DNA from: an uncultured Alphaproteobacteria bacterium
Lineage (GTDB): Bacteria; Pseudomonadota; Alphaproteobacteria; RF32; CAG-239
Assembly: GCA_944392325.1 (NCBI GenBank)
Contig: CALXWI010000014.1
Location: 1-32,757, forward strand
Direction: 5' to 3'
Length of the DNA stretch: 32,757 nucleotides
In this document: positions 30,129 through 32,757 of the stretch, one piece after another
Position numbering within the stretch: the stretch's first letter is position 1
Layout of the letters: every line of letters starts with the position of its first letter
Notes under the pieces: model-generated
What the model saw: the letters and a program-made list of their open reading frames with translations, nothing else
Databases searched by the model: none
Told to the model about the DNA's origin: nothing
Position numbers and translations under genes: made by a program

Positions 30129-30701
30129 ATGGCAATTGAATTTCCGAAACTTCCGTTTGCGGAAGACGCGTTGGAACCTTATATGTCGGCAACTACGCTG
30201 GCTTTCCATTATGGAAAACACCATAAAGCCTATGTTGATAATTTGAACAAATTGATTGCAGGGAGCCCGTTGGACAACCTGTCGTTGGAAGAGATTATCA
30301 GAGAAACGGCTGGTTTGCCGGACAAACAGGCAATTTTTAATAATGCGGCACAGGCTTGGAATCATAACTTTTTTTGGCAGTGTATTGCTCCGGAAGGCGG
30401 AAAAGCGCCTAAAGGGGCTTTGCTGAAGAAAATTGAGGCGGCTTTTGGCTCTTATGATGAATTTTGCGAGGCATTTTTGAATGCGGCCGTAACCCAGTTT
30501 GGCTCCGGTTGGGCGTGGTTGGTTGAAGATAATGAAGGCAAGCTGAGCATTATGAAGACATCTAATGCAGATACACCGTTGGCTCATGGATTGAAACCGT
30601 TGATGACGGTTGATGTGTGGGAGCACGCTTATTATTTGGATTATCAAAATGCGCGAGCTGATTTTGTGCGCAACTTTATTACTTATTTGATGAAGTTTTA
30701 A
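30129..30701 (+). CDS. sodB: Superoxide dismutase, Fe-type
   Basis: A 190-residue cytoplasmic Fe/Mn superoxide dismutase. The metal ligands are all present: H27 (FHYGKHHKAYVDNLN), H79 (AAQAWNHNFFW), and D162 and H166 (VDVWEHAYYLDY). The Gln in AAQAWNH (Q75) that bonds the metal-bound solvent is at the Fe-type position. The start at ATG 30129 is set by GAGAGGAG 8 bases upstream and by the family N-terminus; the frame to 30111 is too long. It probably shares a transcript with fliI-fliJ or has a promoter within fliJ. Confidence 0.96.
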   Translation: MAIEFPKLPFAEDALEPYMSATTLAFHYGKHHKAYVDNLNKLIAGSPLDNLSLEEIIRETAGLPDKQAIFNNAAQAWNHNFFWQCIAPEGGKAPKGALLKKIEAAFGSYDEFCEAFLNAAVTQFGSGWAWLVEDNEGKLSIMKTSNADTPLAHGLKPLMTVDVWEHAYYLDYQNARADFVRNFITYLMKF

Positions 30702-30720
30702 TCTTTTGCCAAAAAAATGT

Positions 30721-30756
30721 AAAATGCGGTACGAGGATTCGTAGCGCATTTTTTTT
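30721..30756 (+). terminator. Terminator of sodB
   Basis: AAAATGCG (30721-30728) with CGCATTTT (30745-30752), and an inner TACGA-GGAT-TCGTA stem across one G-G mismatch, followed by four more T. Confidence 0.85.
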
Positions 30757-30850
30757 GTATGAAAGGGTGATTTTTCTGTGTCTAACTTAATATTTGGGCT
30801 GTTAAATAATCTTTAAGCAGTTTATGATACAAAATATTAGTTTTTTATAT

Positions 30851-30879
30851 TTGACTGTTTTTGTCTAATGTGGTATAGT
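30851..30879 (+). promoter_or_regulatory. sigma70-type promoter of the 111-aa gene
   Basis: TTGACT (30851-30856), a 17-base spacer, TATAGT (30874-30879), 37 bases before the start codon. This is the clearest promoter in the window. The spacer contains TTTTTGTCTAATG, like the TTTTGTCTA boxes. Confidence 0.65.
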
Positions 30880-30916
30880 AGAGTCAATAAATAGTCAAAA
30901 GTCTGGAGGATTAGAG

Positions 30917-31252
30917 ATGGACTTGGATAAATTGGCAGAAAAAGCAAAAAGAGCAAAGTCAGCCTCAAGTTTGAAAAATAAAGTGTTGGCTTATGCTTGT
31001 GGTTTGGGCTCTATTGCTTGCTTGAATGGGGTACATACCTCTGAATTTGTGGGCGATGACGGGCACAAAGGGGTGAAAATTGAAGGCGTGGCTGATAATT
31101 CTCGCGTGTTGGGCGGAGTCGTTTTAGGCTCAGTTGCCGCTTGCAGTGTGTTCTTTGGAGCAATGAAGAATCTTACCAGCTCTAATGAAAAATCTAACAA
31201 AAGCAATGATATTGCTCGATTAAAAATGATGGAAAAAGCTAATGGCCGCTAA
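30917..31252 (+). CDS. Small orphan membrane protein, 111 aa
   Basis: Unrecognised. An N-terminal Lys-rich amphipathic helix (LDKLAEKAKRAKSASSLKNK) is followed by a hydrophobic segment (about 23-40), a polar loop with DDGHKGVKIEGVADNS, a second hydrophobic segment (about 64-83), and a charged tail. GGAGG lies 7 bases upstream, and a good promoter precedes it. Its last 11 bases overlap the next gene, so the two are coupled. Confidence 0.78.
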   Translation: MDLDKLAEKAKRAKSASSLKNKVLAYACGLGSIACLNGVHTSEFVGDDGHKGVKIEGVADNSRVLGGVVLGSVAACSVFFGAMKNLTSSNEKSNKSNDIARLKMMEKANGR

Positions 31253-31595
31253 TTTTACTAAAGAAAATAAGTTTGTGATCGCAGAAGGCGAAGAGGGCGA
31301 GCTTTATATTTTTATTGAAGCGAAGAAAAATTTGCCAGAGCGTCCGAAGGTTATTTATGACGGAAAGGACCATGCAGTCTTCTTGCGTTCTCCTAGTGAA
31401 AAAATTATATTGGATTATATTCATCCCGAGGTGAGAGAAAAGCTGCGTCAGGCAGCGGCGGTGATTATGGTGGAAACCATCTTGGAAAATATTAAAGACA
31501 GTTATTTGGCGGAAATGCAGATTGTTGATAATATTCCTGTAGATTGGAAGAAAATAGGGCTTTCAACTTGGGAAGATGCCGTCTTGAAGTCTTAA
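31242..31595 (+). CDS. Orphan protein, 117 aa, paralog of the gene at 19649
   Basis: Unrecognised soluble protein. It overlaps the preceding gene by 11 bases and has only a weak ribosome site (GGAAAAAG), which suggests translational coupling. Its middle shares with the 19649 protein the pattern PxxxYDGxDxAxxxRSxxExxxLxxI, then ExRxxLxxxxxVxMVE. The C-terminal extension (DNIPVDWKKIGLSTWEDAVL) is specific to this copy. The function is unknown. Confidence 0.78.
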   Translation: MAANFTKENKFVIAEGEEGELYIFIEAKKNLPERPKVIYDGKDHAVFLRSPSEKIILDYIHPEVREKLRQAAAVIMVETILENIKDSYLAEMQIVDNIPVDWKKIGLSTWEDAVLKS

Positions 31596-31603
31596 GCTTG
31601 CAG

Positions 31604-31631
31604 AGCTCCCATGAAGTAGGGAGCTTTTTTT
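31604..31631 (+). terminator. Terminator after the 117-aa gene
   Basis: A perfect 7-bp stem AGCTCCC (31604-31610) with GGGAGCT (31619-31625), then a run of T to 31631. Confidence 0.87.
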
Positions 31632-31702
31632 GAGTGCTGTATTGACTCGTAGAAAATCAAAGTATAGATTGGTCGTATGTAAATTATTATTATTGTAATA
31701 TT

Positions 31703-31954
31703 ATGGATAGAAAACAAATTTTTGATGAGGTAAAGGAAACTTTACTGGAAAGTGTCGGAAAGCGTTGTTGCTTTATGGATGGTGATGTTACGATGTTAGC
31801 TAGTTTGCAAGATGACTTAGGAATTGATAGTCTTGATTGTAGTTATGTAGCAGAACATTTGGAAGCAAAGTTTGGTATTGATTTATCTGATGATGAAATT
31901 GAGGCGTGGTGGACAGTGGAAGATATTGTGAATACTTTAGCTTCAAAAATTTAA
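31703..31954 (+). CDS. Acyl carrier protein-like protein
   Basis: An 83-residue carrier protein of the ACP fold: helix 1, a loop, then DDLGIDSLDCSYVAEHLEAKFGI with the phosphopantetheine serine S43 in the DSL motif, and the C-terminal helix after DLSDDEIEAWWTVEDIVNTL. It differs from housekeeping AcpP (which has GADSLDTVELVMALEEEF) by GIDSLDC, by Cys22-Cys23 and by the WW pair, so it is a secondary ACP. No fatty-acid or polyketide genes adjoin it. It lacks a clear ribosome site (AT-rich TATTATTATTGTAATATT leader). A weak TTGACT/TATAGA pair lies near 31641-31667 with a short 15-base spacer. Confidence 0.85.
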   Translation: MDRKQIFDEVKETLLESVGKRCCFMDGDVTMLASLQDDLGIDSLDCSYVAEHLEAKFGIDLSDDEIEAWWTVEDIVNTLASKI

Positions 31955-31956
31955 TT

Positions 31957-31995
31957 AAAAAACGGTTTCTACCATTTGGCAGAAACCGTTTTTTT
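31957..31995. terminator. Bidirectional terminator between the ACP and maa-like genes
   Basis: A 14-bp perfect stem AAAAAACGGTTTCT (31957-31970) with AGAAACCGTTTTTT (31981-31994) and a 10-base loop, between convergent genes. Confidence 0.92.
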
Positions 31996-32000
31996 ATGAG

Positions 32001-32573
32001 CTATTGGGATAATTTTTTGATAACACGGCAGGGATTGCCGACGGCTACGGAATGGGGCGGAATATTGTGGGTGACGACACTACCGGCACCGATGACGCAG
32101 CCATCTCCGATTTCTATTCCGGGTAAGATAATGGAGCCGCCGCCTATCCAGCAATAGTTGCCAATTTTTACAGGAGCAGAGCGAGTGATGGCCCAGCTGG
32201 AATCGCTGGTAAAGCGTTCTTGGGCGGGAAGGGGATGAAAAGCTGTATAAATTTGTACGCTGGGAGCTATTAGGCAATGGTGGCCGATAGTAATGGTATT
32301 ACAGTCTAAAAATACGCAATTCATATTGATTTCGGTGTCACTGCCAATATGGATAAACTTACCATAATCAACATAAAACGGGGCAGTAATTTGGACATTG
32401 TCACCTTTGGAGCCGAGTAATTCGGTTAATATTTGTTGCTGAGTTTTTTTATCTTCATAAGCAAGAGAGTTATATTGTTGGGCTAGATTTTTGCCGTTGT
32501 TCCAGATCTCCATTAGTTCTTTATCGCCGCAATCATAAAGCTCTCCGGCAAGCATCTTTTCTTTTTCAGTCAT
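32001..32573 (-). CDS. Maltose/galactoside-type O-acetyltransferase (left-handed beta helix)
   Basis: A 190-residue acetyl-CoA-dependent sugar O-acetyltransferase of the Maa/LacA/NodL group. The N-terminal MTEKEKMLAGELYDCGDKEL is the Maa-type cap. Hexapeptide repeats ([IV]GxxxxI patterns) follow. The catalytic His lies in YTAFHPLPAQERF, and PVKIGNYCWIGGGSIILPGI and VVTHNIPPHSVAVGNPCRVI form the typical end. The physiological acceptor sugar of this group is usually unknown. The AAGG ribosome site lies upstream. Confidence 0.94.
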   Translation of the reverse strand: MTEKEKMLAGELYDCGDKELMEIWNNGKNLAQQYNSLAYEDKKTQQQILTELLGSKGDNVQITAPFYVDYGKFIHIGSDTEINMNCVFLDCNTITIGHHCLIAPSVQIYTAFHPLPAQERFTSDSSWAITRSAPVKIGNYCWIGGGSIILPGIEIGDGCVIGAGSVVTHNIPPHSVAVGNPCRVIKKLSQ

Positions 32574-32650
32574 AGTAAGCCTTTGTATAAGTTATATAAT
32601 ATCTTTTTTATAACTACTAATCTTTAATATTTTTATAATTTAAAAATTAG

Positions 32651-32685
32651 AAAAAGAGCTTTCTTTAAGAAAGCTCTTTTTGTTT
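32651..32685. terminator. Strong hairpin, likely a terminator
   Basis: A 14-bp perfect stem AAAAAGAGCTTTCT (32651-32664) with AGAAAGCTCTTTTT (32668-32681), A-rich before and T-rich after. No + strand gene precedes it within the window, so it probably ends a minus-strand transcript coming from beyond the right edge. Confidence 0.7.
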
Positions 32686-32701
32686 TAATGCCTTACAGAC
32701 T

Positions 32702-32721
32702 ACCCCCATTTTAATGGGGGT
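32702..32721. repeat. Short perfect hairpin near the window end
   Basis: ACCCCCATT (32702-32710) pairs with AATGGGGGT (32713-32721). It could be the end of a small mobile element or a promoter-proximal structure; too little sequence follows to tell. Confidence 0.35.
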
Positions 32722-32757
32722 TGAATGCTCACGACGACGATGCTATAAGAAGGTATG

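Overview
The window is a gene-dense, AT-rich chromosomal segment. It is most likely from an uncultured, possibly gut- or host-associated alphaproteobacterium. Two gene orders support this class: yebC-ruvC-(two genes)-ruvA-ruvB-ybgC, and a nuoL/nuoM/nuoN-like trio followed by birA and an RNase J gene. An Fe-type superoxide dismutase and a fliI-fliJ pair fit the same assignment. The genus cannot be determined from sequence reading alone.

Layout. 1-449 (-): 5' part of a secreted Ser/Gly/Cys-rich protein gene carrying an in-frame palindromic repeat. 648-5663 (+): yebC, the Holliday-junction genes ruvC, ruvA and ruvB, two extra genes (unknown; HD phosphohydrolase) and ybgC. 5646-6050: tandem 65-66 bp repeat array where tolQ would usually begin. 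6198-7978: unknown membrane/coiled-coil protein between two copies of one terminator, then an outer-membrane beta-barrel (-). 8128-10864: AlgJ/AlgX-like and AlgI-like (MBOAT) polymer O-acetylation pair. 10865-13423: hairpins, two copies of a composite repeat and a large cysteine-rich secreted protein (-). 13424-16593: frameshifted crcB, a YgiW-type OB-fold protein, then TerC, nitroreductase and MarC on the minus strand. 16742-18287: ROK kinase, small membrane protein and periplasmic thioredoxin-like protein. 18324-19477: tRNA-Met, a cytidylyltransferase-like gene, repeat and tRNA-like units, tRNA-Lys. 19649-27068: a small orphan protein, the divergent nuoL/M/N-like genes, birA and rnj. 27133-28345: second cysteine-rich secreted protein and a structured, possibly RNA-encoding region. 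28346-32573: fliI, fliJ, sodB, two overlapping small orphans, an acyl carrier protein and a Maa-type acetyltransferase.

Most unusual content. (1) A dispersed palindromic repeat family with interchangeable hairpin cassettes. It inserts in frame into a secreted protein, supplies the ybgC stop codon, forms a tandem array and joins to tRNA-like fragments; it behaves like Rickettsia palindromic elements but I do not recognise the sequence. (2) A linked element made of a TGGCAAATTTTGTCTA-like box followed by a G+A-rich tail, five copies, all in one orientation. (3) NuoL/M/N-like proteins lacking most of the canonical Glu/Lys proton-channel residues. (4) A structured non-coding region at 27794-27990 with two mutually exclusive foldings. 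(5) Two lineage-specific families: modular cysteine-rich secreted proteins sharing a near-identical 5' segment, and a pair of about 110-residue orphan proteins.
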